The position numbers and the translations under genes are program-made. Shown here piece by piece: positions 23,340-31,732 of a stretch of DNA of 48,000 nt (the stretch's first letter is position 1; each line of letters starts with the position of its first letter). Below the pieces are notes generated by a model, which worked only from the letters and a program-made list of their open reading frames with translations, was not told the DNA's origin and ran no database searches. The DNA lies in contig CALFSW010000478.1 of the NCBI GenBank assembly GCA_937916505.1, positions 1-48,000 of the forward strand, given 5' to 3'. The DNA is from an uncultured Verrucomicrobiales bacterium (lineage in GTDB: Bacteria; Verrucomicrobiota; Verrucomicrobiia; Verrucomicrobiales; Akkermansiaceae).

Positions 23340-24770
23340 CGCGGGACTTTAGCAGGGGATTTTTTTCGGGCAAGTGCGGGGCTATCTTGGTAGGAGAGAA
23401 TTGGAAAGCTGGTGGAAGGCCTTGCTGTTGGCGATTGGCTTTTAGCGGTTGGCTTTTGGCTGACTTGAGCGTTCCGCGTAGGATTTGACCGGCTTCGTTT
23501 CCGGCCTGAAGAGGTTGGCCATCGACTCCGTAGATGAGGACGACTTTGAAGAGCCCTTGGTCGAGGCCCTGTTGCATGAGGTCTTCTGCCGAGAGTGCGA
23601 GGTGGCCGCTACGTTTCGTGAGCTCAAGTTGCCAGGGGCCGATTCCGTGGAAGGAGCGGTAGACGACTTCGGTGCAGGCGAGGCGCTCGGATTTTCGAAA
23701 GTCAAAAATGAAATCGTAGAGCTTCCCTTCATGCGTGAGCGCGCGTGTGAGTGCTTCCTTGAGTTCATCACAAGAGACCTGGGGGCGGAGGACGACGAAG
23801 GCGTCGACGGCAAGGGTTTCACTGAGGCGGCGGAGTTTGACGCCATCTTTTTTTGCTTCGAGGACTGTGGTGAGATCGTCGCCTTGGTTGGGGACGCCGA
23901 GGTCACGGCGTTCGGCGGGGCGACCGATGTAAAGCGCGGCATGCGGCCAGAAGCCCGGGAGGAAAAGATTACTGAGGGCATCGTCATGACGAGTCACGAA
24001 AACGTCGCCGGGTTTCAAAAGCTCCCGGATTTCTTCGCGCACTTCGTCGGTCACTCGTTTTACCGAACCTGGTGGTTTGATAAAGGGCTGCTTCATTTCG
24101 GCGATGGCCGAGCCACTGAGCCGGAAGAGATGAAACATGACCTTGGTGTAACCGGAGCTGGTACGGCGGTTGAGTGAATACAGCCGGTAGTTGATGGCGG
24201 CAGCCCAGAGGGAACGTTTGCGGTTGTCGAAATGGGGTTCCTCGTTTTCGAGCCAGGGGATGAGTTCTTCCAGGCCAGACCCCGTGAGCGTGTCATGAAT
24301 GGTGCTACGATGGGTTTCGTAGAATTTCTTAGCCTGTCGATACCGCCAAATCAAGTTTGGTGAGCTAAGGCTCCGGTAGACGGTGGTGAAGGTTTTGCGA
24401 GGGAGACCGTATCGTGGCTCTGCTTCGTCAAGCTTGGCCCAGACCACCGGCCGTTCTTTGGCCAGCTCATTAAGTAGCTTGCACTGCGCATCAGCATTGA
24501 AGCGGCGCAGAAGGCGAGGCTGAAGATTCGGAGATCTTCGCCTTTTAAGTGAGGTTGGAGGTCGCGCACCATTTGCCACAGAGTGGAGCGGGCACCGAGG
24601 TATTGGCGGTAAACCACCCGAAGTCGTTCGTCTTCATCGGGAAGATAATAGCCGCGAGCCTGCGCGGCATTGGCATCGGCCAATTCGGAGCCGAGTTTTT
24701 CGCGTCGAGGCAGGGCCGGACGAACGCCTTGCAAAATGCGCCATGCTGAATCGATTGCTACGTGTGACAT
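23340..24770 (-). pseudogene. Frameshifted YiiX-like (C92 family) cysteine hydrolase
   Basis: The N-terminal ~100 codons (MSHVAIDSAWRILQGVRPAL from ATG 24770, through FSLAFCAASMLMRSASYL) are in one frame. The rest (LLNELAKERPVVWAKLDEAE onward) is in another. The break lies near 24468-24475, where one missing base would explain it. The second part has the permuted NlpC/P60-like YiiX/C92 fold: GDVFVTRHDDALSNLFLPGF, the catalytic His in WPHAALYIG, and the catalytic Cys in LACTEVVYRSFHG. Both catalytic residues are intact. The second frame has no stop before aroC and would run to 22759, so the natural C-terminus is also uncertain; I put it near 23340-23450. It could be a true pseudogene, a sequencing error or programmed frameshifting. 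Confidence 0.75.
23431..23458. repeat. 14-bp imperfect tandem repeat
   Basis: GCGATTGGCTTTTA is followed directly by GCGGTTGGCTTTTG (two mismatches). It lies between the recognisable C92 domain and aroC and lacks minus-strand stops in the C92 frame, which helps explain why that frame runs on. Confidence 0.7.
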
Positions 24771-24868
24771 CTTGAAAACATTCCTGAAGTCCCATCGTAT
24801 GGTCAATCACGGCTCTCTAACAGAAATGAATCAAGCAATGATCAGGGCTGGGCGTTCATCATAAAAAG

Positions 24869-24888
24869 TAGGGGCTCGTCAACCCCTA
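24869..24888. other. Short hairpin upstream of the HU gene
   Basis: TAGGGG (24869-24874) and CCCCTA (24883-24888) pair across an 8-nt loop in the region between the divergent C92 and HU genes. It could be a regulator site or part of the HU leader. No tail of T residues suggests a terminator. Confidence 0.35.
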
Positions 24889-24954
24889 TAAATAAAGGGA
24901 TTCAGGCTTATTTTAGCTTTACAAAGTATCGGGCTGGCAGATGATTACTCCGCT

Positions 24955-25230
24955 ATGAATAAAGGTGAACTCATCGAATCCGTCCAGAAAGCCCTCGGAA
25001 AAGAAGCAACCAAACGCTCTGCAGAAGATGCGCTTGCAGCTGTTCTCGACTCCATTGCCAAAGGTGTGAAGAAAGACAAGAAGGTCCAAATCATTGGATT
25101 CGGAACTTTCGAAGTTAAGAAGCGCGCAGCCCGTATGGGTCGTAACCCCAAGACTGGCGAAGCCATGAAGATTGGTGCTTCCAAGTCCGTTGGCTTCAAG
25201 CCGTCTTCGACTCTTAAAAAGTCCCTCTAA
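24955..25230 (+). CDS. HU family DNA-binding protein
   Basis: A 91-residue HU/IHF-type nucleoid protein. It shows the full fold: the N-terminal helical dimerisation part (MNKGELIESVQKALGKE), VQIIGFGTFEVKKRAARMGR leading into the DNA-binding arm, the GRNPKTGEAMKIGASKSV arm with the conserved Pro, and FKPSSTLKKSL at the end. It binds and bends DNA as a dimer. It is monocistronic and ends at the terminator at 25274-25307. HU rather than IHF is favoured by the general sequence, but the subtype is not certain. Confidence 0.96.
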   Translation: MNKGELIESVQKALGKEATKRSAEDALAAVLDSIAKGVKKDKKVQIIGFGTFEVKKRAARMGRNPKTGEAMKIGASKSVGFKPSSTLKKSL

Positions 25231-25273
25231 GCTCCCTGCCAGGTCCTTAGACTTCATTATTTAGGACAAATCC

Positions 25274-25307
25274 AGCCCGGTGGCCTCATAAGGCGACCGG
25301 GCTTTTT
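25274..25307 (+). terminator. Rho-independent terminator of the HU gene
   Basis: AGCCCGGT (25274-25281) pairs with ACCGGGCT (25296-25303), with inner GCCT/AGGC pairing, followed by a TTTTT run. It lies about 45 bp past the HU stop. Confidence 0.92.
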
Positions 25308-25363
25308 GTTTCCCCTCGTAATCTGGCAAGCCCGCCGTAAGCTGCAAAAATACTTTACCCCTG

Positions 25364-26029
25364 ATGCCCTCCAGCACTGTTGAAAATTACCTCAAAGCGA
25401 TATGGAACCTGCAAGGTCAGGGGAAAAAGGGGGAGCTGGTGGCGATTGGCCGGGTTGCGGAAAAGCTCTCGGTGACGCCGGGGACAGCCACCACAATGAT
25501 GAACCAGTTGCTGAAGAAGGGGCTGGTTGAGTATACGCCGCGCCGCGGAGTGGTTTTAAACGATGACGGGAGGAAGGCTGCGATGCGGGTGTTGCGGCGT
25601 CATCGACTGGTGGAAACCTTTTTGGTTGAAATTATGAAGCTCGATTGGGCGGAGGTTCATGAAGATGCCGAGGTTTTGGAGCATGTGATTTCCGACCGGC
25701 TTCTGGAGCGAATGGATGAAATGCTCAATCACCCTACCCATGATCCGCATGGGGCGCCCATTCCCGGAGAAGACGGACAGCTGGCCCCCGACGGGACGGC
25801 TGTTTTGGCCGATTGTCCGCTTGGTTCCTATATTTTGAAGCGGGTGCGGGAAGACCAGCCATCTTTTCTCCAGTGGTTGGCGGGGCTTGATCTTGTGCCC
25901 GGGACCAAATTGATCCTTGCCGAAAGAAACCTTGAAGCTGACACCCTGACTCTTAACCTGCCCAATCAAGAGACTTCGGTCCAAATTTCCCTTCCAGCTG
26001 CAAAATCTCTTCTTGTGGTCGATTCCTGA
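25364..26029 (+). CDS. DtxR/MntR-type metal-dependent transcriptional regulator
   Basis: A 221-residue regulator of the DtxR family. The N-terminal winged helix-turn-helix occupies about residues 1-65 (YLKAIWNLQGQGK, then VAEKLSVTPGTATTMMNQL and GLVEYTPRRGVVL). The metal-binding and dimerisation region follows (VLRRHRLVETFLVEIMKLDW, then HEDAEVLEHVISDRLLERMD and HPTHDPHGAPIP), with conserved His, Glu and Asp. A C-terminal FeoA/SH3-like domain comes last. Family members repress iron- or manganese-responsive genes when metal is bound. No metal transporter is adjacent, so the targets are elsewhere. I could not find a DtxR-box palindrome in the short upstream gap. Confidence 0.93.
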   Translation: MPSSTVENYLKAIWNLQGQGKKGELVAIGRVAEKLSVTPGTATTMMNQLLKKGLVEYTPRRGVVLNDDGRKAAMRVLRRHRLVETFLVEIMKLDWAEVHEDAEVLEHVISDRLLERMDEMLNHPTHDPHGAPIPGEDGQLAPDGTAVLADCPLGSYILKRVREDQPSFLQWLAGLDLVPGTKLILAERNLEADTLTLNLPNQETSVQISLPAAKSLLVVDS

Positions 26030-26109
26030 TTCTTGTTTTCAGGACCCGGGATGGGACTTTTTCCTTTTCCTGAGGGTCTTAAACCGCTTCGCTGGAACCA
26101 CCTACGATC

Positions 26110-26976
26110 ATGAAAACATCTTTAACCCTCCTTCTACTGGCTCTGACGACCGCTCTTGGTCTGTCCCAGGTCAGCGTTGCGATCAAAGTTGATCGCCGCC
26201 AATATCTCGCTCACGAGCCGGTTACGGCGGTGGTGACCATTACGAATCGCAGTGGCCGTGAACTCAATTTTGTGAGTCGGGCCGAGGGCACGATTGCCCA
26301 TAGCTGGCTTGATTTCAGCGTTCGGGATGCCTCCGGCCGCGGGTTGCAGAAGCGCCATAACAAGGTTTTTCAGAAAGCAGTGATCCCGGCAGGTCGAAGT
26401 ATGTCACGCCGGGTCAATCTCAGCGGCATGTTTAACTTAACGAAGGTCAGCAATTTTGCGGTGACTTCTCACGTCCGCCAGCCGGGGATTGACGAGGAAA
26501 GCTACAATTCCAACTCGGGTCACTTCACCGTTGGGGGAGGGCATAAAATTTACAGCCAGCCGTTTGGGGTTCCAAATACCCGGTTTCCCAAGCGGGAATA
26601 CAATGTGGTGACCTTTAATGATGGTAAAAAGACCTCCATTTACGCCCAAGTGATGGATAAGAATTCGGGGGTCTCGCTCTCGACATTCCGTATGAGCGAC
26701 TACCTTTCGTTTGTGAAGCCACGCATGGCGTTAGATAGGGAAAACCAGCTGCATGTTCTTTACCTTGCCAACCCCGAAGTTTTTGTGCATGCAACTGTCA
26801 ATCAAGACGGTGCCCACCTTGATACCAAATATTTCAAGCGAGCCAGTGGTCGCAAACCCCGGTTTGTGGCTTTTTCCGACGGAAAAGTTGCGGTATCCGG
26901 GGCCATCCCTTTTGACCCAAAGGCAGAAGCCCAACAAGTTCAGAAAGCGCGAAAATCTTCTGAAAGACCTCAATAA
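26110..26976 (+). CDS. Exported protein with Ig-like N-terminal domain
   Basis: A 288-residue exported protein of unknown function. A signal peptide (MKTSLTLLLLALTTALGLSQ) leads into a beta-sandwich-like segment (IKVDRRQYLAHEPVTAVVTI, then NRSGRELNFVSRAEGTIAHS) that resembles Ig-like or intracellular-proteinase-inhibitor (BsuPI)-type folds. The middle and C-terminal parts (MSDYLSFVKPRMALDRENQL, VHATVNQDGAHLDTKYFKR) look like a second beta domain. The C-terminus is a charged Ala/Gln tail. It sits 78 bp upstream of the amidase gene in the same direction and may be cotranscribed, which hints at an envelope role but does not prove it. Confidence 0.78.
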   Translation: MKTSLTLLLLALTTALGLSQVSVAIKVDRRQYLAHEPVTAVVTITNRSGRELNFVSRAEGTIAHSWLDFSVRDASGRGLQKRHNKVFQKAVIPAGRSMSRRVNLSGMFNLTKVSNFAVTSHVRQPGIDEESYNSNSGHFTVGGGHKIYSQPFGVPNTRFPKREYNVVTFNDGKKTSIYAQVMDKNSGVSLSTFRMSDYLSFVKPRMALDRENQLHVLYLANPEVFVHATVNQDGAHLDTKYFKRASGRKPRFVAFSDGKVAVSGAIPFDPKAEAQQVQKARKSSERPQ

Positions 26977-27054
26977 TTCACGAAACTCCCCAAAAAAAAC
27001 CATCTTAATAGTTGAAGTTTTTTAAAAATTAAGCTATCCGAAATTCTTACTCAC

Positions 27055-27669
27055 ATGAAATTCCTTCTTACTACCCTCATTTTACTGTCCGCCACCCTTC
27101 TGCAATCCACCGCCGGATCCTTCAGCACTGTCGTCATTGATGCCGGACACGGCGGACGAGACAATGGAGGCAGCTATGGAAAAGTTTACGAAAAGTGGCT
27201 TGCTCTCGATACCGCAATGCGGGTTGAGAAGAAATTGAAAGCAAAGGGTTTCAAGACGGTGATGACCCGTCGGAGTGACACTTTCATTACTCTTCCGGGC
27301 CGTGCCAAAATTGGGAATCGCTACCCCAATTCGATTTTTGTCAGCATCCACTACAATTTCACCTGGAAGAGTAATGTTTCCGGTCTTGAGACCTTCTACT
27401 GCTCTTCCCGCTCCCAGCCTCTCGCGGCCGCGGTTCAAAAAGGAATGCTCAATGAGGTCAAATCGGTGAACCGGGGAGTCAAGTATGCCCGTTACTACGT
27501 CATTCGCCATGCCCAGAATCCTGCCATTCTGGTGGAAGGTGGCTTTGTTTCCAATTCGAGGGAGAGAGGTCGCACCAAGGAAGGCTGGTATCGTGAGGCA
27601 ATCGCCACCGGCATTGTCAAAGGGATTTCCGAGTATAAGAGTCTTCGCCGTCGCGGCACAGTTCACTAA
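27055..27669 (+). CDS. N-acetylmuramoyl-L-alanine amidase (Amidase_3)
   Basis: A 204-residue exported zinc amidase that cleaves the bond between N-acetylmuramic acid and the stem peptide. The signal peptide occupies about residues 1-20. Zinc ligands are H32 (VIDAGHGGRDNG), E46 (GKVYEKWLAL) and H99 (FVSIHYNFTW). The catalytic glutamate is E161 in ILVEGGFVSN. It is compact, with no cell-wall-binding or AMIN domain. That size suits a periplasmic enzyme active in cell separation or peptidoglycan turnover. The methyltransferase gene starts only a few bases later, so the two may be cotranscribed. Confidence 0.93.
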   Translation: MKFLLTTLILLSATLLQSTAGSFSTVVIDAGHGGRDNGGSYGKVYEKWLALDTAMRVEKKLKAKGFKTVMTRRSDTFITLPGRAKIGNRYPNSIFVSIHYNFTWKSNVSGLETFYCSSRSQPLAAAVQKGMLNEVKSVNRGVKYARYYVIRHAQNPAILVEGGFVSNSRERGRTKEGWYREAIATGIVKGISEYKSLRRRGTVH

Positions 27670-27687
27670 CAAGTGGCTGAAACACCC

Positions 27688-28299
27688 ATGTCCGTTGATT
27701 GGAGCGAACGTTACCGGACCGGCGAGACGCCATGGGAAAAAGGGGAGCCCCATCCGGAGCTCTCTTTTCTGTTGTCCGGGCATCGCGGCTTGATGACGGA
27801 AGCACGGTCGGTTCTCGTTCCAGGATGTGGCTTCGGGCATGACGCCCACTTGATTAGTTCGGTGACCCGGGGGGAAGTGTTGGGCCTTGATCTGGCGGAG
27901 GAGGCCATTGATGAGGCGGGTTCCCGCTATTCCGGTGAGGGACTTGCGTGGACGACCGGGGATCTCTTCCAGTGGGAGGGAACTTATGACCTTGTCTTTG
28001 AGCACACTTGTTTTTGCGCGATCCCGGTGGCGCGACGGCCGGACTATGTCTCGACAATGGCTCGATTGATTCCGGCGGGAGGACATTTGCTGGGAATTTT
28101 TTTCCTCAATCCTGATCACGAAGGAGAGGAGGGCCCCCCGTTTGGGGTGACGCTTGATGAACTCAAGGGATTCTTTGGAGGAACTTTTGAAATGATCTGG
28201 TCACAGCCGCCTTCGAAGACTTTTGAGGGCCGCAAAGGTGATGGCCGTGAGCTCTCGATTCTATGGAGGAGGGTGCCGGAGAGGATGGAGAAGCGCTGA
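27688..28299 (+). CDS. TPMT-family S-adenosylmethionine-dependent methyltransferase
   Basis: A 203-residue class I methyltransferase of the thiopurine S-methyltransferase (TPMT) branch. The family signature is WSERYRTGETPWEKGEPHPEL. SAM-binding motif I is VLVPGCGFGHDAHLIS, with an acidic end in VLGLDLAEEAID. The characteristic VFEHTCFCAIPVARRPDYV follows, and PPFGVTLDEL lies towards the C-terminus. Bacterial members methylate thiols, halides or chalcogen compounds; the substrate here is unknown. I use ATG 27688; a GTG at 27673 would add five residues and lie 3 bp past the amidase stop. Confidence 0.9.
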   Translation: MSVDWSERYRTGETPWEKGEPHPELSFLLSGHRGLMTEARSVLVPGCGFGHDAHLISSVTRGEVLGLDLAEEAIDEAGSRYSGEGLAWTTGDLFQWEGTYDLVFEHTCFCAIPVARRPDYVSTMARLIPAGGHLLGIFFLNPDHEGEEGPPFGVTLDELKGFFGGTFEMIWSQPPSKTFEGRKGDGRELSILWRRVPERMEKR

Positions 28300-28389
28300 C
28301 GATCCCCAAACCGGTCAATGAATGGAGGTGTGGAAAGCGCGGCATTTTCTCATCGAAAACGGTCGCTGATGGTTGATTTATGTCGGGGG

Positions 28390-29235
28390 CTAAAGTGATG
28401 CTTTGATTTCCTTCGGAAAGTCAGTGATGGGGGTGAGCCGGATGTTCCGATAGCAGACCTCGGCCGCTTCGGATTGGATCTGAATTTGACCTTTGGTGAG
28501 CGGACCTTCTCCTTGCGGGGTATTTTGGCGGGTGTTGAGAAGGACCATGTTGATGTGGCCATTAACAACGTAAACCATTTTGTCAGCGATCGTGTAGATC
28601 TCGACAGTGTTCCATTCGCCGTGGGGTTTTTCCTCCGAGGTGCCGTGTTGGGCGTCGCCACCGATCGTGCGGACGGGAGCTCCGGGTTGGTAGACGGGGC
28701 GTTTGGAGTCCTTTGGAATGATGGCGGGGAGATCGGCTTTGGTGCCGGCAATGGCGTAGAAGTCGCCAACGTCTTTTTCCTGAATCTGGCATTCGAGGCA
28801 GCGTTTCCAAACGTTCCAGAAGGCTCCGTGCGGCCCGACGCAGTGGAGGAGGAGACCGGAGCCGCGCTGGCGTTTGAGGCGGGGTGCCCACTTTTTGTCG
28901 CCCCATTTGAACTGGAGACTAAGGTGATAGTTTTCGAATTCTTCCTTGGTGGTGAGCCCGCCGTAGATCTGTCCCGTGATTTTCAGGACGGGTTGCCCGT
29001 TTTCTTCAATCACTGAAAAGACACCGAGGGGATCATTGTTGAAGCCGAGAGGAGTGCCCAGGGTGCAGTCTTCGCTGTCACTTTGAGGGAGGCCTGGGAT
29101 TTTGACTGTTTTGTGGGGGATGCCCATCCAGACGTTCCAATGCGAGAGTTCCCGGTCGAGGAGGTCGATCGTTTGCTTGGATGACTGCCCGAAGGCGATA
29201 CCGGAGAGTGTGATGAAGATGACGAGGAATTTCAT
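28390..29235 (-). CDS. Exported DUF1080 (3-keto-disaccharide hydrolase-like) protein
   Basis: A 281-residue exported protein of the DUF1080 family, a concanavalin-like beta-sandwich (LamG-related) group that includes 3-keto-disaccharide hydrolases. I chose ATG 29235, where MKFLVIFITLSGIAFGQ is a signal peptide. Landmarks are NYHLSLQFKWGDKKWAPR, GSGLLLHCVGPHGAFWNVW, CLECQIQEKDVGDFYAIAG, HGEWNTVEIYTIADKMVYVV and the terminal EAAEVCYRNIRLTPI. It faces the sulfatase and DUF6580 region, suggesting glycan breakdown, although substrate specificity cannot be read from the sequence. Confidence 0.9.
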   Translation of the reverse strand: MKFLVIFITLSGIAFGQSSKQTIDLLDRELSHWNVWMGIPHKTVKIPGLPQSDSEDCTLGTPLGFNNDPLGVFSVIEENGQPVLKITGQIYGGLTTKEEFENYHLSLQFKWGDKKWAPRLKRQRGSGLLLHCVGPHGAFWNVWKRCLECQIQEKDVGDFYAIAGTKADLPAIIPKDSKRPVYQPGAPVRTIGGDAQHGTSEEKPHGEWNTVEIYTIADKMVYVVNGHINMVLLNTRQNTPQGEGPLTKGQIQIQSEAAEVCYRNIRLTPITDFPKEIKASL

Positions 29236-29341
29236 AAGAAGGGGGGAGGGAAAAGAGCTGGTCGCAAAGGTTGTCGCCACCATCGCGAAGTTCCCCGGGT
29301 GGCGGGAATCATTCCTTTTATCAAAAAGAGAAGGGAGATGT

Positions 29342-29908
29342 TTAGGAAACAGCCGGGACCGGTTTGCTCTTCCAGGCAAGGGGAGCCGTTCGTGTCGCGA
29401 AAAGGTAGAGGGCGCTGAAGAGGCCTTGAGCGAGGAGGGCGTTGCGGAAAAAGACCCAGGTCGGAATGGCGAATTGGGGGAGTCCGACAGTGAGTGCCTG
29501 GATCCAGGTGGCGAAGGACTTGCTTGTGTAGAGGGGGTCGGAGACCCAGCTCAGGGTGTTTGTGACAAGATAAAAGACCAAGGCACCGGCGAGAGAGCCG
29601 AGGAAGATCTTCCCGGGTTGGGCGTTTTTGAAGAGCCTGGCCAGGGCAATCATGGCGGCGAAGCCAATTACGGGAACGAGCATTTGGGCGGTCCAATCGT
29701 AGCCTTGGGCGGCGTTGGTGGGCCCGTAGCTGATGAGCCAGGCGACAGCGGGGAGAATGAGGCCACGCCATCCAAAAAGGACCATGCCGCAGAAGAAGAG
29801 GGCGCCGAAGGGCTGGAAATTAACGAGAGAGTCGGGTGTCATCGTGCCAAGAACACGGGCGATGCCGAGAACGATGACAAAGACGATGAAGGGAAGTGCG
29901 CGTTGCAT
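29342..29908 (-). CDS. DUF6580-like integral membrane protein
   Basis: A 188-residue membrane protein with about five hydrophobic segments. The early motif LVNFQPFGALFFCGMVLFG and a WLISYGPTNAAQGYDW-like loop match the DUF6580 (putative small integral membrane/ECF-like) pattern. A buried LAGALVFYLVTNTLSWVSDP segment follows. It is small and monocistronic, divergent from the sulfatase across about 85 bp. It could be an S-component-like uptake protein, but nothing in the sequence names a substrate. Confidence 0.65.
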   Translation of the reverse strand: MQRALPFIVFVIVLGIARVLGTMTPDSLVNFQPFGALFFCGMVLFGWRGLILPAVAWLISYGPTNAAQGYDWTAQMLVPVIGFAAMIALARLFKNAQPGKIFLGSLAGALVFYLVTNTLSWVSDPLYTSKSFATWIQALTVGLPQFAIPTWVFFRNALLAQGLFSALYLFATRTAPLAWKSKPVPAVS

Positions 29909-29932
29909 GGATTGTTTTTAGCGGAAGACAGG

Positions 29933-29947
29933 GGAATTTAAAATTCC
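29933..29947. promoter_or_regulatory. 15-bp palindrome between divergent genes
   Basis: GGAATTTAAAATTCC is symmetric around A29940 (7-bp arms). It lies 48 bp upstream of the sulfatase start and 25 bp upstream of the DUF6580-like gene, a sensible place for an operator controlling both. No regulator is identified. Confidence 0.35.
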
Positions 29948-29994
29948 AGAGTTTGCATTCTTTTGAGGGAGCATTTTGAGGTTAGGTTTCAGGC

Positions 29995-31725
29995 ATGACG
30001 TTTTTAAAAGGGATTTTGGGGGGGCTCCTGATGACGATGCTTGGGCTGGCGGGGGAGCGACCCAATGTCGTGGTGTTCCTCTCGGATGACCAGGGCTGGG
30101 GGGATTTGAGCCATTCGGGGAACAAGGATTTGAGGACGCCGAATATCGACTCGCTGGCACGCGACGGAGTCAGCTTTGATCGTTTCTTTGTTTGTCCGGT
30201 GTGCTCGCCGACACGGGCGGAGTTTTTGACGGGGCGGTATCACCCTCGTTCGAACGTCTATTCAACTTCGGCGGGAGGAGAACGGATGAACCTTGATGAA
30301 ACGACCGTTGCGGATCTCTTCCAAAAGTCCGGCTATTCTACGGGGGCATTTGGAAAGTGGCACAACGGGATGCAGTTTCCATATCATCCCAATGGACGGG
30401 GCTTTGACCGGTTTTACGGTTTCTGCAGCGGGCACTGGGGTGACTACTTTGCGCCCATGTTGGAGCGGGATGGCGAGATCGTGAGCGGCGAGGGGTTTTG
30501 TATCGATGATTTCACGAATCAGGCCATGGATTTCATGGCGGAATCAAAGGAGAAGGGAAAACCGTTCTTTGCCTACCTGCCATACAATACGCCGCATTCA
30601 CCGATGCAGGTGCCGGAGAAATATTGGGAGCGTTTTGAGAAGAAAGACCTAAAAATGTTCAAGCCGAACAACCACCTTCGTTGCGCGCTCGCGATGTGTG
30701 AAAATCTCGACTTTAACGTGGGCCGGGTTCTCAGGAAATTGGAAGAGTTGAAGGTCGCAGAAAACACCATTGTGGTCTGGTTCCACGACAACGGGCCGAA
30801 TGGGAATCGCTGGAATGAGGAGATGAAAGGCCGAAAAGGATCGGTGGAGGAGGGTGGCTGCCGAAGTCCTCTTTTCATTAAGTGGTCGGGTGGGATCAAG
30901 GAGGGGCTTCGAGTGGAGAAGATTGCTTCGGCAAGGGATTTACTTCCAACACTGTGTGAATTGGCGGGAGTTTCTGAAAAGCCGGCGAAGCCGCTTGATG
31001 GAAAAAGTCTCGTGCCCTTGATCGGGGATCCCAATGCGAAGTGGGAGGACCGAATTTTCGTGAGCCAATGGGGGCGGAAATTTGGCGTTCGTTCGCAGAC
31101 CCATCGGCTCGGGGCGAAAGGGAAGCTTTTCGATATGGTGGCAGATCCCAAACAAACGAAACCTGTTGAGGATGAGGAGATTCGCAAGAGGTTGGCCGGC
31201 GTGCTGGCGGACTACAAAAAAGAGCTTCTGCAAAACTATGGCAAAGCCCATGAGAACCGCCCTTTTGTGATGGCTCATCCGGGGGCGGCCCGAACCCAGC
31301 TTCCAGCGCGCGATGCCAAGGCGACTGGAAAGATCAAGAGGTCCAGCATTCATCCGAACGATTCCTACTTTTTTAACTGGGTCGATGTGAACGATCGGGT
31401 TGTTTGGAAGGCTGAGGCGGGGGAATCGGGAAAATACTCCGTGAAGATTTTCTATGCCACGAAAAGTGCGGGCGCGAAGTGTCGGTTGTCCTTCAAGGGA
31501 GCTTCGCTCGATTTTACAATCGCGGAGGCGCATGACGTTCCTGCTCAAGGGAAGAAAGAGGATCGTTCGCCCCGAACCGAATCGTATACCAAGGATTGGA
31601 AGGAGCTTGAGATCGGCGAGATCCAGTTGGAAAGAGGCGACGGTGAACTTGTCCTGAGCGCGTTGGAGATTCCGGGAGAAGAAGCGTTGGAATTACGCCT
31701 GATCACCCTCGAGAAAGTGGAGTGA
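29995..31725 (+). CDS. Exported Cys-type sulfatase with C-terminal beta domain
   Basis: A 576-residue sulfatase. A signal peptide (MTFLKGILGGLLMTMLGLAG) precedes NVVVFLSDDQGWGDLSHSG (metal-binding D31 and D32). The Cys-type motif CSPTRAEFLTGRY (C70) is the site of formylglycine formation. FGKWHNGMQ and FHDNGPNGNRW supply further active-site residues. After the sulfatase core (to about residue 410), about 150 residues form a beta-rich accessory domain (YFFNWVDVNDRVVWKAEAGE and GKYSVKIFYATKSAGAKC) like the CBM-type tails of verrucomicrobial sulfatases. It needs a formylglycine-generating enzyme, not encoded here. Sulfated polysaccharide is the usual substrate. It ends 7 bp from the convergent AAA+ gene. 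Confidence 0.93.
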   Translation: MTFLKGILGGLLMTMLGLAGERPNVVVFLSDDQGWGDLSHSGNKDLRTPNIDSLARDGVSFDRFFVCPVCSPTRAEFLTGRYHPRSNVYSTSAGGERMNLDETTVADLFQKSGYSTGAFGKWHNGMQFPYHPNGRGFDRFYGFCSGHWGDYFAPMLERDGEIVSGEGFCIDDFTNQAMDFMAESKEKGKPFFAYLPYNTPHSPMQVPEKYWERFEKKDLKMFKPNNHLRCALAMCENLDFNVGRVLRKLEELKVAENTIVVWFHDNGPNGNRWNEEMKGRKGSVEEGGCRSPLFIKWSGGIKEGLRVEKIASARDLLPTLCELAGVSEKPAKPLDGKSLVPLIGDPNAKWEDRIFVSQWGRKFGVRSQTHRLGAKGKLFDMVADPKQTKPVEDEEIRKRLAGVLADYKKELLQNYGKAHENRPFVMAHPGAARTQLPARDAKATGKIKRSSIHPNDSYFFNWVDVNDRVVWKAEAGESGKYSVKIFYATKSAGAKCRLSFKGASLDFTIAEAHDVPAQGKKEDRSPRTESYTKDWKELEIGEIQLERGDGELVLSALEIPGEEALELRLITLEKVE

Positions 31726-31732
31726 TCTCCGG

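Noticed and set aside
27082-28119. A 345-residue minus-strand frame over the amidase and methyltransferase genes
   Set aside because: It is antisense to two genes with intact catalytic motifs and has no motif itself.
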